From: Actinoplanes cyaneus | GTDB lineage: Bacteria; Actinomycetota; Actinomycetes; Mycobacteriales; Micromonosporaceae | Length of the DNA: 48,395 nt | Reading direction: 5' to 3' | Assembly (NCBI RefSeq): GCF_016862095.1 | Contig: NZ_BOMH01000082.1 | Location: 1 to 48,395, forward strand | Shown here: piece after piece, positions 48,022 through 48,395 of the stretch | Layout: every line of letters begins with the position of its first letter | Numbering within the stretch: position 1 is the stretch's first letter | Notes under the pieces: model-generated | Database searches by the model: none | What the model was told of the DNA's origin: nothing | Seen by the model: the letters and a program-made list of their open reading frames with translations, nothing else | Translations under genes and position numbers: made by a program

Positions 48022-48395
48022 TAGTGCCTCGTCTTTGAACGTTGGCCGTGTAATCCGTCGGTTCTGACGCTGCTTCGGGCAGGCTATCCCTCTCGCTATT
48101 GATGTGGGAGGTGATGCCGGGTGGGACGACGCCCGGAGGTGTTCGTGCGGGCGCTGTCGATGGCCGAAGGCCAGCGGCTGCAGAAGATCACGCGAACCGC
48201 GAAGAACCCGATCAAGCTGCGCCGGGCGATCGTGGTGCTGATGTCCGGCCAGGGCCAGCCGGCGCCGGACATCGCCTACCTGCTCAAGGCCACCGAGGAC
48301 TACGTCCGTGACGTGATCCACGCGTTCAACGAGCGGGGGTTCGACGCGCTGGACCCAAAATGGAGAGGGGGCACACCGAACAAGATCAGTGAGCC
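48022..48395 (+). mobile_element. IS630-family insertion sequence, left part (cut by window edge)
   Basis: The element seems to begin at or near 48022 at a TA (TAGTGCCTCGTC...), as expected for IS630-type TA insertion, and includes the transposase start. The right end and inverted repeat are outside the window, so the left end is an estimate. Confidence 0.5.
48121..48395 (+). CDS. IS630-family transposase, N-terminal part
   Basis: The first 91 codons of a transposase: GRRPEVFVRALSMAEGQRL, IKLRRAIVVLMSGQGQPAP, IAYLLKATEDYVRDVI and FNERGFDALDPKWRGG. This is the helix-turn-helix part typical of actinobacterial IS630 transposases; the catalytic DDE domain is beyond the edge. GTG start with GGGAGGTGA 9 bp upstream. 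Confidence 0.8.
   Translation, partial: MGRRPEVFVRALSMAEGQRLQKITRTAKNPIKLRRAIVVLMSGQGQPAPDIAYLLKATEDYVRDVIHAFNERGFDALDPKWRGGTPNKISE

Larger units (their letters stand above)
40334..48395. mobile_element. Accessory island with recombinases, broken genes and an IS element
   Basis: The region holds a large serine recombinase, a frameshifted tyrosine recombinase, orphan DUF genes, a frameshifted AT-rich gene and the left part of an IS630 element. No good 18-bp box occurs in it, although the box is common to its left. From 46750 to 47750 the base composition is visibly more AT-rich. The left edge near 40.0 kb is inferred; the right edge lies outside the window. Confidence 0.5.

Noticed and set aside
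1..48395. CRISPR arrays, rRNA genes, replication origin
   Set aside because: No regular spaced repeats, no rRNA sequence and no DnaA-box cluster were seen.

Overview
The window looks like chromosome of a high-GC, soil-type actinomycete, probably Micromonosporaceae (Actinoplanes-like). This is inferred from base composition, GTG/TTG starts, SigE-family ECF sigma factors, LAL regulators, SCO0607-type lipoprotein and actinobacterial recombinases. No rRNA, intact tRNA, CRISPR array or replication origin was seen.

Layout. 1-10.3 kb: the 3' end of one XRE/NB-ARC/TPR regulator and two complete paralogues (5.1-7.3 kb and 8.0-10.3 kb, both minus), with an LLM flavin oxidoreductase, a small lipoprotein, an NADP-binding oxidoreductase, a secreted serine hydrolase, an ECF sigma factor and a STAS protein between them. 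10.5-18.2 kb: a three-gene SDR operon, a LAL regulator, an amidohydrolase and a second copy of the NADP-binding oxidoreductase. 18.4-24.8 kb: a second LAL regulator, two divergent lipoproteins (one a collapsed amidohydrolase fused to an Atu4866-type domain), a third NADP-binding oxidoreductase and a TerC protein. 24.9-29.1 kb: a minus-strand operon for a MacAB-like export system with its own lipoprotein. 29.3-35.2 kb: a tripeptidyl-peptidase-like lipoprotein hydrolase, an MDR oxidoreductase, a DUF1330 protein, an AraC regulator and a CPA1 antiporter. 35.5-40 kb: an ECF sigma factor, a membrane-anchored partner overlapping it, and a two-gene ABC exporter.

40.3-48.4 kb is an accessory island. 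It holds a serine recombinase, a DUF4132-like orphan, a DUF1963 protein, a tyrosine recombinase broken by a -1 frameshift just after its first catalytic arginine, a DUF2716 protein, a frameshifted AT-rich DUF6615 gene and an IS630 element cut by the window edge.

The most notable signal is a recurring 18-bp box, consensus about TAGGCGAtnnCCACCGAT. It has two GGCGAT/ACCGAT half-sites 10 bp apart. I found 14 good or fair copies, all between genes and all oriented toward the next gene, 31-163 bp before its start. Four divergent gene pairs carry one box per direction. The boxes precede both sigma genes, the STAS gene, a NB-ARC regulator, the SDR operon, both divergent lipoproteins, the amidohydrolase, one NADP-binding oxidoreductase, a lipoprotein hydrolase, the MDR oxidoreductase, the antiporter and the ABC exporter. 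No good copy occurs in the island. This suggests one shared regulator or unusual promoter class controlling most of the core part of the window.
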